A DNA stretch of 64,000 nucleotides, taken from NCBI RefSeq assembly GCF_000425805.1, contig NZ_KE384456.1:62001-126000 (forward strand), in the 5' to 3' direction. Source of the stretch: Pseudomonas vranovensis DSM 16006 (GTDB lineage: Bacteria > Pseudomonadota > Gammaproteobacteria > Pseudomonadales > Pseudomonadaceae). Position numbers and translations under genes: made by a program. A model generated the notes under the pieces. It was not told where the DNA came from. It ran no database searches and saw nothing but the letters and a program-made list of their open reading frames with translations. This document shows, in pieces, positions 1 to 9,566 of this stretch; position 1 is the stretch's first letter; every line of letters starts with the position of its first letter.

Positions 1-11
1 CAGGAGTAGAT

Positions 12-410
12 ATGAATTTTCACACCCGCAAGTGGGTCAAGCCCGAAGACCTCAACCCCAACGGTACCCTGTTCGGCGGCAGCCTGCTGCGCTGGATCGA
101 CGAAGAGGCGGCGATCTACGCGATCGTGCAGCTGGGCAACCAGCGAGTGGTGACCAAGTACATCTCGGAAATCAACTTCGTCAGCGCCTCGCGCCAGGGC
201 GACATTATCGAGTTGGGCATTACGGCCACCGAGTTCGGCCGCACCTCCATCACCCTCCAGTGCGAAGTGCGCAACAAGATCACCCGCAAGAGCATCCTGA
301 CGGTTGATCGCATGGTCTTCGTCAACCTGGGTGAGGATGGTCTGCCGGCGGCCCATGGGCGGACCGAGATCAAGTACATCAAGGACCAGTTCGATACGAC
401 GGTGGAATGA
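12..410 (+). CDS. Acyl-CoA thioesterase, hotdog fold (YciA/BACH-like)
   Basis: A 132-residue single hotdog-domain protein, the usual size for cytosolic acyl-CoA thioesterases that hydrolyse acyl-CoA to free acid and CoA. The N-terminal NPNGTLFGGSLLRWIDEEA block (about residues 16-34) is the family signature: GG followed by the hotdog helix carrying the presumed catalytic Asp. The stretch around residues 50-60 (YISEINFVSA) is the matching beta strand. The ATG is preceded by AGGAG at positions 2-6, which supports the start even though the window begins just upstream. Substrate range cannot be read from sequence. The gene ends 46 bases before the convergent antiporter gene, with a REP hairpin between them. 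Confidence 0.85.
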   Translation: MNFHTRKWVKPEDLNPNGTLFGGSLLRWIDEEAAIYAIVQLGNQRVVTKYISEINFVSASRQGDIIELGITATEFGRTSITLQCEVRNKITRKSILTVDRMVFVNLGEDGLPAAHGRTEIKYIKDQFDTTVE

Positions 411-418
411 GAACAGCA

Positions 419-448
419 TCGCGGGGCAAGTCTGGACTTGCCCCGCGA
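419..448. repeat. REP-type hairpin (short form)
   Basis: A perfect 14-bp inverted repeat (TCGCGGGGCAAGTC and its complement) with a 2-base TG loop. It lies between two convergent gene ends and shares the CGCGGGGCAAG head with the other REPs in the window. It may also act as a bidirectional transcription end. Confidence 0.8.
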
Positions 449-456
449 AAAGCCCC

Positions 457-1692
457 TCAAGGCCGCTCGGTCACCCCACGCACCACCCGGCCGATCGTCA
501 GCCCCTGCAACAGGATCGACGACAGCACCACGATGTAGGTGATGCTCAACAGCAGGTCACGCTCGGTACCGCTGGGCAGCGACAGCGCCAGCGCCACCGA
601 AACCCCGCCTCGCAATCCACCCCAGGTCAGTACTCGCACGGTGCCGCGCGGCACATTGCGCCAGCGGCGCAGCATGACAATGGCCGGGGCCACGGTCAGC
701 AGGCGGGACAGCAGGATCGCCACGGCCAATACACCAGCGGCCGCCAGGTGCATCCAGGAGAACGGCAGCAGCAACAGCTCCAGGCCGATCAAGGCGAACA
801 GCAGGGCGTTGAGCATATCGTCGATCAGTTCCCAGAAACCGTCCAGGTAACGACGGGTCATTTCGTTCATCGCCAGGTTGCGTCCCAGGTTGCCGATGAT
901 CAGGCCTGCCACCACCATCGCGATGGGCGCCGACACATGCAGCTCGTAGGCCATGGCCGAACCGCCGATGACCAGGGCCAGGGCCAGCATGACCTCGACC
1001 TGGTACTGCTCGATGCCCTTGATCATGCGGTAGGTGATATAGCCGATCAGGCCGCCGAACAGCGCACCGCCAATGGCTTCGCGGACGAACAGGATGGCGG
1101 TTTCGCTGACCGTCGGCGTCTCGCCCAGTTGGGCAATGCCCAGCAGCACGGTAAACACCACCACCGCCGTACCGTCATTGAACAGCGACTCGCCAACAAT
1201 CGTGGTTTTCAACGGTTTGGAGGCGTTTGCGGTACGCAAGGCACCGAGCACCGCAATGGGATCGGTGGGTGAGATCAAGGCGCCGAACAGCAGGCAGTAG
1301 AGCAGGCTGATGTGCCAACCGAACAGGGCGAAGATCCAGTGGGCGAGGTAGCCGATGACCACGGTGGCGATCAGTACGCCTACGGTGGCCAGCAGCCCGA
1401 TCGGCCAACGGTAGCTGCGCAGGTCGGCGAGGTTGACGTGCAGGGCGCCGGCAAACAGCAGGAACGACAGCATCCAGTGCATAAGCAGGTCGTTGAAATC
1501 GATCTGGCTCATCAGGCCTTGCACCCGCTCTTCCAGCCCCGGGTAGCCGATGACACTCAAGCCTTGGAGCAGCAGGGAAAACAGCAGGGCAGTGACCATG
1601 ACGCCAATGGTGGGCGGCAGGCCGATAAAGCGGTAATTCAGGTAGGTGAGGAGGGTGGTCAAGCAAATAAACGCAGCAACGAGCTCAAGCAT
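457..1692 (-). CDS. Na+/H+ (cation/proton) antiporter, CPA1 family
   Basis: A 411-residue polytopic inner-membrane protein with about 12 hydrophobic segments. CPA1-type motifs are present: SPTDPIAVLGAL in the middle, and FNDGTAVVVFTVLL, which carries the Asp of the ion-binding region. It should exchange Na+ or K+ for H+ for pH and salt homeostasis. An in-frame 45-residue upstream extension is hydrophilic and unlike the family. The ATG at 1692 begins directly with a membrane segment (MLELVAAFICL) and has AGGA 8 bases upstream, so that start is chosen. Unlike larger NhaP proteins it has no long cytoplasmic C-terminal domain. The transported ion is not decidable. Confidence 0.85.
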   Translation of the reverse strand: MLELVAAFICLTTLLTYLNYRFIGLPPTIGVMVTALLFSLLLQGLSVIGYPGLEERVQGLMSQIDFNDLLMHWMLSFLLFAGALHVNLADLRSYRWPIGLLATVGVLIATVVIGYLAHWIFALFGWHISLLYCLLFGALISPTDPIAVLGALRTANASKPLKTTIVGESLFNDGTAVVVFTVLLGIAQLGETPTVSETAILFVREAIGGALFGGLIGYITYRMIKGIEQYQVEVMLALALVIGGSAMAYELHVSAPIAMVVAGLIIGNLGRNLAMNEMTRRYLDGFWELIDDMLNALLFALIGLELLLLPFSWMHLAAAGVLAVAILLSRLLTVAPAIVMLRRWRNVPRGTVRVLTWGGLRGGVSVALALSLPSGTERDLLLSITYIVVLSSILLQGLTIGRVVRGVTERP

Positions 1693-1914
1693 TCGGGGTC
1701 CTGTAGTGGCTTTCAATTCGGCACCCGAGTCCATCGGGCAGTGCTTGGATGGCTTGCCGTTGGCTTGGGGACACAGTTTTTGACTGCATGCGTTGACCGC
1801 GATCGCTGGGTTTCGTTTCCCTGGCAAGCAATTGTGCGCGACGCCAGGCGGGGTGAAATGCTTAGATAGCGCCTGGCCATTGATGACCCGACCTGCACTG
1901 CCAAGGACCTACGC

Positions 1915-2748
1915 GTGTTAGCCACTTCACTGGTACTGGTTGCTGCTTTGCTGCATGCAACCTGGAACACCCTGATCAAATTCAGCGGCGAGCGTTTGCT
2001 GGTGATCGCCAGCATGGATGTCGTGGCGCTGGTGTTCGCTGTGGCGATGGTCGCCTTCGTGCAGGTTCCACCGGCTGAGGTCTGGCCGTGGCTGTTGGCT
2101 TCGGCGTTGTTCGAGCAACTTTATCGATTTCTGTTGATCCAGGCCTATCGGGTCGGTGACCTGGGGCTGGTCTATCCCCTGATGCGTGGCCTGTCGCCGC
2201 TGGTGGTGCTGGGGCTGACGTTGACCTTTGCCGGCGAGACGCTGAGCAACCAGCAGATCCTCGGCATCCTGCTGATCCCCTGTGGTATGGCCTGCCTGCT
2301 CTGGCAGGGCGGTGGAGGTGATCGCCTGCCTTGGTCGATGCTGCCGGTCGTGGCCCTGATCGGGCTGTGCATCGGGTGCTACACCTGGTTCGACGGCCAG
2401 GCGATTCGCCTCTGGTCGCAGCCGCTGGACTATCTTGTGTGGTTGACGCTGCTCAGTGCCTGGCCCTTCCCGTTGCTGGCCGGTGTCGCCCGGCGTGCGC
2501 CCTTTGTACTGTTTTGGCGGTTGCAGTGGCGGCTGGGGCTGGCAGTGGGAATCTGCGTGCTGCTCAGCTATGCGTTGGTGCTCTGGGCCATGCAGTTGGG
2601 TTCGGTAGCCGAGGCGGCGGCGTTGCGCGAGGTCAGTGTGATTCTGGTGGTGCTGTTCGGAATGCGCTACCTCAAAGAACCTTTTGGCGGTCCCAGGCTC
2701 TTAGCCTGTGCCCTGGTGCTGATCGGCATGCTGATCATGAAACTCTGA
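1915..2748 (+). CDS. EamA/DMT-family transporter
   Basis: A 277-residue protein with ten predicted membrane helices in two repeated halves, the standard drug/metabolite transporter (EamA) architecture. Recognisable elements are the N-terminal LHATWNTLIK motif and the mid-protein VYPLMRGLSPLVV stretch typical of EamA repeats. It starts with GTG at 1915, with AAGGA at 1903-1907 as ribosome binding site. It probably exports a small metabolite or amino acid across the inner membrane; the substrate is unknown. It is followed 25 bases later by the MAPEG gene on the same strand, so the two may be co-transcribed. Confidence 0.85.
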   Translation: MLATSLVLVAALLHATWNTLIKFSGERLLVIASMDVVALVFAVAMVAFVQVPPAEVWPWLLASALFEQLYRFLLIQAYRVGDLGLVYPLMRGLSPLVVLGLTLTFAGETLSNQQILGILLIPCGMACLLWQGGGGDRLPWSMLPVVALIGLCIGCYTWFDGQAIRLWSQPLDYLVWLTLLSAWPFPLLAGVARRAPFVLFWRLQWRLGLAVGICVLLSYALVLWAMQLGSVAEAAALREVSVILVVLFGMRYLKEPFGGPRLLACALVLIGMLIMKL

Positions 2749-2773
2749 TGTTCCAACCGACAAGGACTTAGCC

Positions 2774-3160
2774 ATGACCGTTGCTTTCTGGTGTGTATTG
2801 ATTGCGTTGTTTCTGCCGATCCTGTGTACCAGCATCGCCAAGCTCAGCAGCGGGCGCTTCAACCTGCGCCACAACCACGACCCGCGGGCTTTCCAGGAGA
2901 CGCTCGAAGGTTTGCCGCGTCGGGCCCATGCGGCACAGTTGAACAGCTTCGAAGCGTTCCCGGCCTTTGCCGCTGCGGTGATCATCGCCGACATCGTCGG
3001 CAATGCCGAGCAAGTGACCCAGGACGTGCTGGCGGTGGTGTACATCACCAGCCGCCTGCTCTACATCATCTGCTACCTGGCTGACTGGGCAGCGTTGCGT
3101 TCGCTGGTGTGGTTTGCCGGGGTGGCGTTGATCGTGTCGTTCTTTGTCGTGTCAGTGTGA
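2774..3160 (+). CDS. MAPEG family membrane protein
   Basis: A 128-residue four-helix membrane protein of the MAPEG superfamily (membrane-associated proteins in eicosanoid and glutathione metabolism). The family-like ExFP motif is visible as FEAFPAFAAAV near residues 57-67, followed by a helix with YITSRLLYIICYL. The bacterial members have no settled physiological role; some have glutathione transferase activity. The start has AAGGA 11 bases upstream. It lies in a probable two-gene unit with the upstream EamA transporter. Confidence 0.85.
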   Translation: MTVAFWCVLIALFLPILCTSIAKLSSGRFNLRHNHDPRAFQETLEGLPRRAHAAQLNSFEAFPAFAAAVIIADIVGNAEQVTQDVLAVVYITSRLLYIICYLADWAALRSLVWFAGVALIVSFFVVSV

Positions 3161-3163
3161 ATG

Positions 3164-3211
3164 CAATCGCGGGGCAGGTCCGCTCAGTGGCAGCGGGCCT
3201 GCCCCGCAATT
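3164..3211. repeat. REP-type inverted repeat
   Basis: GCGGGGCAGG at 3169-3178 pairs with CCTGCCCCGC at 3198-3207, with further imperfect pairing inside. It lies between the convergent MAPEG and mltA genes. Confidence 0.75.
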
Positions 3212-3217
3212 GGCGCG

Positions 3218-4369
3218 TCACAACGTCTTTGGCACCTCAGGCAGTGCAGCCCCTTTTGGCCAGAGCAGCCAGATCTGCCCCTGCTGCTTCATGTTGCCTG
3301 CCAGCTCACCCGCTTCGGCGCCGGTACCCCAGAACAGGTCTGCCCGCACTTCGCCAGTGATTGCGCCGCCGGTGTCCTGGGCTGCGACCGGGCGAACCAC
3401 CGGGGCGCCATCGGGGCGAGTGGTGGAGAGCCACAGCAGGCTGCCCAGGGGAATTACCTTGCGGTCGATGGCCACGCTGTAGCCCGCGGTCAATGGCACG
3501 TTGAGCGAACCGCGCGGGCCTTCATTGCTGTCCGGACGAGTACTGAAGAACACGTAGCTGGGGTTGCTCGCCAGCAGTTCCGGGACACGCGTCGGGTTGG
3601 CCTGGGCCCAGCCATGAATGGCGCCCATGCTCACTTCTTCTTTTTTCAACTGCCCCTGTTCGACCAGCCAGCGCCCGATCGGGCGATAGGGGTGGCCATT
3701 CTGGTCGGCATAGCCAACGCGCAACTGGCGACCGCTTTCCAGTTGAATCCGCCCGGAGCCCTGGATCTGCAGGAACTGCAGGTCCATGGGGTTGGTCAGC
3801 CAGGCCAGTACCGGTGCTGGCACGCCTTGCTGGTTGATTATCTCGGCGGTGTCGTAGGGCTTGAGGGTGCGTCCCTCGATGCGGCCACGCAGGCGCTTGC
3901 CCTTGAGCTCGGGATAGACACTGTCCAGGGCGACCACGATCATGTCGTCGGGGACGCCGTAGACCGGCACATGGGCTGTGTCGGTCTGGGTCAGGCTGCC
4001 GGGGTACACCGGTTCGTAGTAGCCGGTGATCAGGCCGTTGGCACTGTTTTCACCCGAACGCATGCTGTAGACATCCAGCTGGCTTTGAAGAAAGGTGCGT
4101 ACCTGGCCACTGTCGGCGGGCACGGCGGCCGCGGCTGCACAGGTGCTGGCCCAGATGGCATCGCGCTTGAGGCGTTCGCAGGCGCTGCGCCAGGCTTCGA
4201 AGCCGGCCAGCAGGTCAGGGTCGCTGACTTGGGGCAGGTCTTTCCAGGTCTGGCTCACATAGGTGGCAACGGCATGGGGCTTGGGCTTTTCCGGGCCGCC
4301 GCCGTTGCAGCCGGCGAGCAGCGCCAGTGCCGAAAGCGTCAAAGCCAGAGGGCGCAGGTGAGATTTCAT
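3218..4369 (-). CDS. mltA: Membrane-bound lytic murein transglycosylase A
   Basis: A 383-residue outer-membrane lipoprotein that cleaves the MurNAc-GlcNAc bond of peptidoglycan to leave 1,6-anhydro ends. The lipobox LLAGC ends the signal peptide at about residue 22. MltA-family features follow: the SANGLITGYYEP motif, the NPMDLQFLQIQGSGRI motif, and the C-terminal 3D domain ending in AAQDTGGAITGEVRADLFWGTG, which contains the catalytic Asp region. The chosen ATG at 4369 has AAGGAA 7 bases upstream. The longer frame to 4570 would place 67 non-signal residues before the lipobox. It acts in cell-wall turnover and recycling. Confidence 0.93.
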   Translation of the reverse strand: MKSHLRPLALTLSALALLAGCNGGGPEKPKPHAVATYVSQTWKDLPQVSDPDLLAGFEAWRSACERLKRDAIWASTCAAAAAVPADSGQVRTFLQSQLDVYSMRSGENSANGLITGYYEPVYPGSLTQTDTAHVPVYGVPDDMIVVALDSVYPELKGKRLRGRIEGRTLKPYDTAEIINQQGVPAPVLAWLTNPMDLQFLQIQGSGRIQLESGRQLRVGYADQNGHPYRPIGRWLVEQGQLKKEEVSMGAIHGWAQANPTRVPELLASNPSYVFFSTRPDSNEGPRGSLNVPLTAGYSVAIDRKVIPLGSLLWLSTTRPDGAPVVRPVAAQDTGGAITGEVRADLFWGTGAEAGELAGNMKQQGQIWLLWPKGAALPEVPKTL

Positions 4370-4496
4370 GTACAGCGTTCCTTGGCGGATTACCTGGGGT
4401 TCAGCGCCCCTGGCAACCCCTAGAGTTAATAAGGGTATTGGTCTTTGCTGGCGAGGCGAGGATACTGGCCGCTTTTTTCCGTGAGCCGAAATTACC

Positions 4497-4946
4497 ATGA
4501 TGCTCAAGCGACTCTCTGTTGTGCTGCTGGCCTGTCTCACTCTGACCGCCTGTGGCGGCGTTGATCCCAACTCGCCGCTGGGTCAGCGTAAAACCATCTT
4601 CAAGCAAATGCTCAAGACCAGTGAGGACCTGGGCGGCATGCTGCGTGGGCGCCTGGCGTTCGACGGGCAGAAGTTCGCCGATGGCGCGGTCAAGCTCGAT
4701 GCCTTGAGCCGTGAGCCGTGGAAGCACTTCCCGCAAGTGCGCGAAGAAGACGAGACCAGTGCCCGGCCTGAGGTCTGGCAGCAACAGGCGCGCTTCCAGG
4801 ACCTGGCTCAGCAGATGGAAGCCAGCACTGCCGAGCTGGTGGCGGTGACACGCGCCCAGCCACTGCAGGCGGCCGAGCTGGCAGCGCCAATGAACAAGGT
4901 CGAGGCGGCGTGCAAAGCCTGTCATACCGAGTTTCGCAATCATTGA
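4497..4946 (+). CDS. Lipoprotein cytochrome c (cytochrome c' / class II-like)
   Basis: A 149-residue secreted haem protein. The N-terminus is a lipoprotein signal with lipobox LTAC, and the single haem-binding motif CKACH sits near the C-terminus, the arrangement of class II (four-helix) cytochromes c. The body is helical and carries no second haem site. It is probably anchored to a periplasm-facing membrane and may take part in electron transfer or gas binding; a specific partner is not visible. Start alternatives are ATG at 4497 or 4500. It is convergent with the DUF1090 gene, with a 52-base REP between. Confidence 0.8.
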   Translation: MMLKRLSVVLLACLTLTACGGVDPNSPLGQRKTIFKQMLKTSEDLGGMLRGRLAFDGQKFADGAVKLDALSREPWKHFPQVREEDETSARPEVWQQQARFQDLAQQMEASTAELVAVTRAQPLQAAELAAPMNKVEAACKACHTEFRNH

Positions 4947-4952
4947 AAACGC

Positions 4953-5004
4953 CATCGCGGGGCAAGCCCGCTCCTACCGATAGGAGCGGGCTTGCCCCGC
5001 GATG
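4953..5004. repeat. REP pair, perfect 24-bp inverted repeat
   Basis: The arms at 4953-4976 and 4981-5004 are perfectly complementary around a 4-base CCGA loop, reading CATCGCGGGGCAAGCC... into CTCCTA. It lies exactly between convergent gene ends. This is the cleanest copy of the window's REP family. Confidence 0.9.
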
Positions 5005-5013
5005 TGGTGTGTC

Positions 5014-5409
5014 TTACTTCTCGAGTTCATCCAGCGCTTGCTGCAGCTCTTTCTTGGACTCGGCCAGCTTGTCCTTGCGCTTGTTGATTTTCTCGGCGTC
5101 ACCTTTTTTCATGGCCTTGTCCAGGTCCTTGGTGCGCTGGGTCACTTCATGGCGGGCGTCGAGCACTTTTTGCTCGCGCTCCTTGCGCAGGCCGGCATCG
5201 GTGCAGTGTTCGGTCACTTCGCTCAAGGCTTTTTCCAGGCCGGCCTGCTGGTCTTTGTTGCCATGGGCGCGAGCCTGTTCGATTTGTTCGCTGATGGCCT
5301 GACGCTTGGCTGCGCAACCGGTCAACCCTGGTTGTTCTTCGGCAGCCAGCAGCGGTGAGGCGAGCAGACCACAGGCAGTGAACAGGGCGAGAGGTGATAG
5401 CAGTTTCAT
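5014..5409 (-). CDS. DUF1090 family periplasmic protein (YqjC-like)
   Basis: A 131-residue exported protein with a cleavable signal peptide (about residues 1-22, ending LLAAEE). The mature part is almost entirely charged helix, rich in Lys, Glu, Gln and Arg, typical of DUF1090/YqjC, with Cys residues at GCAAKR and EHCTD that may form a disulphide. No enzymatic motif is present and the function is unknown. The ATG at 5409 has GGAG 6 bases upstream; a 26-residue upstream extension of the frame is not signal-like and was rejected. Confidence 0.85.
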   Translation of the reverse strand: MKLLSPLALFTACGLLASPLLAAEEQPGLTGCAAKRQAISEQIEQARAHGNKDQQAGLEKALSEVTEHCTDAGLRKEREQKVLDARHEVTQRTKDLDKAMKKGDAEKINKRKDKLAESKKELQQALDELEK

Positions 5410-5467
5410 AGGGGCTCCGTGTGAGGCGGGACAGCAGAATTCATGATGCTGCCCTGATCCGGGAAAT

Positions 5468-7147
5468 TTAGAAACCCTCGATTGCATGTCGGTGCAATTG
5501 TTCGGCCATCATTTGTACGTCGGGGGAACGGAAAAACGCCAGCAGTTGGGCGCTACGGCCACGGCCGATACCGGGTTCTTCCAGCCATTGTGCGGCGTCG
5601 CGGCGGGCAAGTTCTGCCCAGGGGCCCTTGAGTGCAAGTGCGCTGGGGGCCGGAATTCCAAGGGCCCGTAGCCAGCGATCGAAAGGTTGTTGGCGGGTTT
5701 GCTGAAATGTAAAGAGAAGTTGCTGGCGGCTGCGCTCGGCCAGGCCGGACACCTGCTGCAGGTCGTCTTCCGTGATTTCAAGCCAGTCAGTCAGGTTCCG
5801 GACCAGGCCACTGTCGACCAGTCGGGCCCAGGTCCCGGGCCCTACGCCTTTCATGGCCAGCCCTTGTTTTCCACTCAGCCAATCCAGGCGAGCCACGAAC
5901 TGCCCGCGGCAGGAGTCACTGGGCTGCCAGCAACTGAGCGCATGGTGGTTGGCGGGGTCCGGTACTTCGATGGCCGCACGCTGCACTGTGCGGTGTACAA
6001 CGTCATCGAGGCGCGGAATGGTCAGCCCAGCCAGGCTGACCGCTACCTGGTCACCCGGGCGGATGTCCAGTTGCTGCCATTGCTGGAGGGAGCCGGTGCT
6101 CACCTGGCGGATCTGTCGATCATCCAGTTGTACCGGTTTGATCTGCAAAACCGGCGTGATGCGGCCAGTCCGGCCGATGTTGAACTGCACTGCCCTAACC
6201 TGGGCCAGGGCCTGGGCAAAGGGATATTTCCAGGCGGCGACCCAGTACGGCTCGCGGGCTTGCCAGCGCTTGCCATCTGGGCGTTGGCCCTGGCGCAGCA
6301 CAACACCGTCGCTGGCAAACGGAAGTGGGGTGCGGTACCAGTGCTCCCGCCATCGTGCTGCTTCGTCCATACCCTGGATGGGCACGCTGTAGTGCTCGGT
6401 GTCGGTGAAACCCAGGACGCTCAACCCGGCAAGCCGCTGTTGCTGGCTCGCGGGTCCTTGGGGCCATGCCCAGACGAACAGGCCGATGGCAGCGCCTTGC
6501 TGCTCATCGAGCTGCTTGCGTGCGAGTAGCCCCGCGACATTGCCACGGGCGTTGCGGCTACCGGCGTCGGCCTGAACGTGGGCGTCCAGGCGCCAATAGA
6601 GCTCGCCTTGAAGTACCAGGTCCACGGGGCGCGGCAGTTGGCGATTGACGGAGCTGAGCATCGGGATGTGACGGCTCCAGTCGTGCCCGTCCCGTCCATC
6701 GCCACGGCTGGTCAAAGACACCAGTTGGCCGGCCTGATACACCAGGGTGACCGCAACACCGTCGACCTTGGGTTGAATCCACAGGTCGTGCTTGCCCTGC
6801 ATCCACGCCGCGACCGCCTGCTCGTCCGGCAGCTTTGCCAGGCCGGTATGGGCGATGGGATGAGGAACCGGGCCGTTGGCTGCCTGTAGCGGGTTGTCGG
6901 TGACGGTCCTGGCCGCCGGGAAGCACGAACGCCAATGTACGAGCTGAGTGCGGCTCTGGTCGTAGAGCTCGTCAGCTACCAGCGATACGCCCTTTCCATG
7001 GTAGTGGTCATCCCAGTTGGCGAGGGTGTGCTGCAGGTTCTGAATCTCGGCCTGGGCCTGGGCGGCGGGCCATTGAGGGCACGTCTGGGCGTGTGTGCAG
7101 GTGAGCCAGGGCAGCAGCAGTAGTGAGAGCAGCAGTTTGTGGAACAT
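5468..7147 (-). CDS. ligB: NAD-dependent DNA ligase LigB, with export signal
   Basis: A 559-residue protein related to NAD+-dependent DNA ligases but of the short LigB type. The adenylation motif KVDG (Lys127) is intact. An OB-fold region and a C-terminal helix-hairpin-helix region follow (MKGVGPGTWARL, QVSGLAERSRQQL, EEPGIGRGRSAQLL). It lacks the BRCT domain of LigA. The N-terminus is a convincing signal peptide (residues 1-20: MFHK, a Leu-rich core, then THA). Cys pairs (TCPQW...SCFP and SCWQPSDSC) could form disulphides. The ATG at 7147 has AAGGA 8 bases upstream. The family in other gammaproteobacteria also looks exported, so this is not a start artefact. Its physiological substrate is unclear. 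Confidence 0.9.
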   Translation of the reverse strand: MFHKLLLSLLLLPWLTCTHAQTCPQWPAAQAQAEIQNLQHTLANWDDHYHGKGVSLVADELYDQSRTQLVHWRSCFPAARTVTDNPLQAANGPVPHPIAHTGLAKLPDEQAVAAWMQGKHDLWIQPKVDGVAVTLVYQAGQLVSLTSRGDGRDGHDWSRHIPMLSSVNRQLPRPVDLVLQGELYWRLDAHVQADAGSRNARGNVAGLLARKQLDEQQGAAIGLFVWAWPQGPASQQQRLAGLSVLGFTDTEHYSVPIQGMDEAARWREHWYRTPLPFASDGVVLRQGQRPDGKRWQAREPYWVAAWKYPFAQALAQVRAVQFNIGRTGRITPVLQIKPVQLDDRQIRQVSTGSLQQWQQLDIRPGDQVAVSLAGLTIPRLDDVVHRTVQRAAIEVPDPANHHALSCWQPSDSCRGQFVARLDWLSGKQGLAMKGVGPGTWARLVDSGLVRNLTDWLEITEDDLQQVSGLAERSRQQLLFTFQQTRQQPFDRWLRALGIPAPSALALKGPWAELARRDAAQWLEEPGIGRGRSAQLLAFFRSPDVQMMAEQLHRHAIEGF

Positions 7148-7271
7148 GGCGAGCGTCCTTGCTCTGCGGGGTGAACTCACAGACTAGGATGGCTTTTTGA
7201 GGGAGAGGGCAGAGCATTGTTAGGGGGTGTGTAGGGAGACAGCAGGGCAAGCTCGCGGCTGCGCCAGGCAC

Positions 7272-7304
7272 AAAAAAGCCCCGGCCGGTTGCCCGGCAGG
7301 GGCT
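7272..7304 (-). terminator. Rho-independent terminator of metK
   Basis: Read on the minus strand, a GC-rich stem (AGCCCC at 7277-7282 pairing GGGGCT at 7299-7304, plus inner GCCGG/CCGGC) is followed by a run of T residues (A-tract 7272-7277 on the plus strand). It begins 17 bases past the metK stop codon. Confidence 0.88.
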
Positions 7305-7320
7305 GTTCATGACCTGTTAC

Positions 7321-8511
<1,191 letters not shown>

Positions 8512-8530
8512 CTCGACGGGTTCCTAAAAT

Positions 8531-9526
8531 TTACCGATGGTGAGTGTCGCCAGCCGGTCGCTGAAAATGGCGGACCTGGATCTGGAAACCATTACGTAAG
8601 CCCACATAGAGGCTGTCCCCGGGAGCCAGTCCCGCAGCGCTGGCCCAACGGACCAGGTCGTCCTGCTCGAAGCCCAGCCAGATATCGCCGCAGGCCTCTC
8701 TGGCCCAGCTCTGGTCGTGGCTGCACAACTCTGTTACCAACAGGCTTCCGCCTGGCTTCACACGGTTGGCCAGCTGCCGCAGGGCTTCGGCCGGGGCGCT
8801 GAAATGGTGCAGGACCATGTTCAGCACTACGCAGTCGGCGTCCACATCCGTTGCACTGAGTGCATCGGCCAACTGCAGGTTCACATTCGCCAGACCTTCT
8901 CGCTCACAGACCTGGCGGGCCAGGTCGAGCATGGTCGGGCTGTTGTCCAGTGCCGTGACCCGGGCAAAGCGCCGGGCCAGCTCTGGAAGAAATTCTCCAT
9001 CGCCAGGGCCCACTTCAAGGGCGCCGGCGTCGGGTCCAAAGCTCAAGTTGTCGAGCAGCGCCAACAGGCTTTCGCGGTACTGGGGAAGTCCCGCGATCAG
9101 ATCCTGCTGGGCGCGGAATTTTTCTTCGACGCGCTGGAAAAAGTCCTGGCTGGTGGCCGCGCGCCGTTGCTGGACCTGGCCGATGCGCGCCTGGACATCG
9201 TCCGGCAGGGCCAGGCCATCGACTTCCTCCAGCAAGGCCGCATGCAGCTTGCCGCCCAGGCGCAGGGCATCGGGCAAGGCACGGCGATAAAAGATCGCGT
9301 TGCCTTCGCGCCGCGTCGCCACCAGTGCCGCCTGGGATAGCACCTTGAGGTGGTGGCTCATTCCCGACTGACCGATGGCGAAGATCTGCGCCAGCTCCAG
9401 TACCCCGAACGAATCGTTGGCCAGTGCGCGCAAGACGTTCAGGCGCAACGGGTCGCCACTGGCCTTGCACAGGGCGGCCAGCTCGTCGCTTTGTTCAGGG
9501 TGGATTGACGGCAAACGAAGATTCAT
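8531..9526 (-). CDS. ArsR-type regulator fused to SAM-dependent methyltransferase domain (SahR-like)
   Basis: A 331-residue two-domain protein. Residues about 10-90 form an ArsR winged helix (FGVLELAQIFAIGQSGMSHHLKVLSQAALV). Residues about 140-320 form a class I methyltransferase fold with SAM-binding motif I LEVGPGDGEF and the acidic strand end VTALDNSP. This architecture matches SahR, a regulator of methionine/SAM genes that responds to S-adenosylhomocysteine; here the methyltransferase domain would serve as ligand sensor. Its position directly ahead of metK, and the palindrome at 9567-9590 upstream, support autoregulation together with metK. The ATG has no clear Shine-Dalgarno, and the predicted promoter would give an almost leaderless mRNA. 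SahR identity is inferred from architecture and context. Confidence 0.82.
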   Translation of the reverse strand: MNLRLPSIHPEQSDELAALCKASGDPLRLNVLRALANDSFGVLELAQIFAIGQSGMSHHLKVLSQAALVATRREGNAIFYRRALPDALRLGGKLHAALLEEVDGLALPDDVQARIGQVQQRRAATSQDFFQRVEEKFRAQQDLIAGLPQYRESLLALLDNLSFGPDAGALEVGPGDGEFLPELARRFARVTALDNSPTMLDLARQVCEREGLANVNLQLADALSATDVDADCVVLNMVLHHFSAPAEALRQLANRVKPGGSLLVTELCSHDQSWAREACGDIWLGFEQDDLVRWASAAGLAPGDSLYVGLRNGFQIQVRHFQRPAGDTHHR

Positions 9527-9534
9527 GGGGCGGC

Positions 9535-9563
9535 AGTCTAGTCAGGGTGCCCCGGCGTCGCAA
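9535..9563 (-). promoter_or_regulatory. Predicted sigma-70 promoter of the ArsR-MT/metK unit
   Basis: On the minus strand TTGCGA (9563-9558), a 17-base spacer and TAGACT (9540-9535) fit a -35/-10 pair with 4 of 6 matches each. Transcription would begin near 9528, two bases before the ATG. Prediction from sequence only. Confidence 0.45.
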
Positions 9564-9566
9564 GCG

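Noticed and set aside
1693..1827. N-terminal extension of the antiporter
   Set aside because: The 45 extra residues are hydrophilic and unlike the family, whereas the ATG at 1692 has a proper ribosome site and opens directly into a membrane helix.
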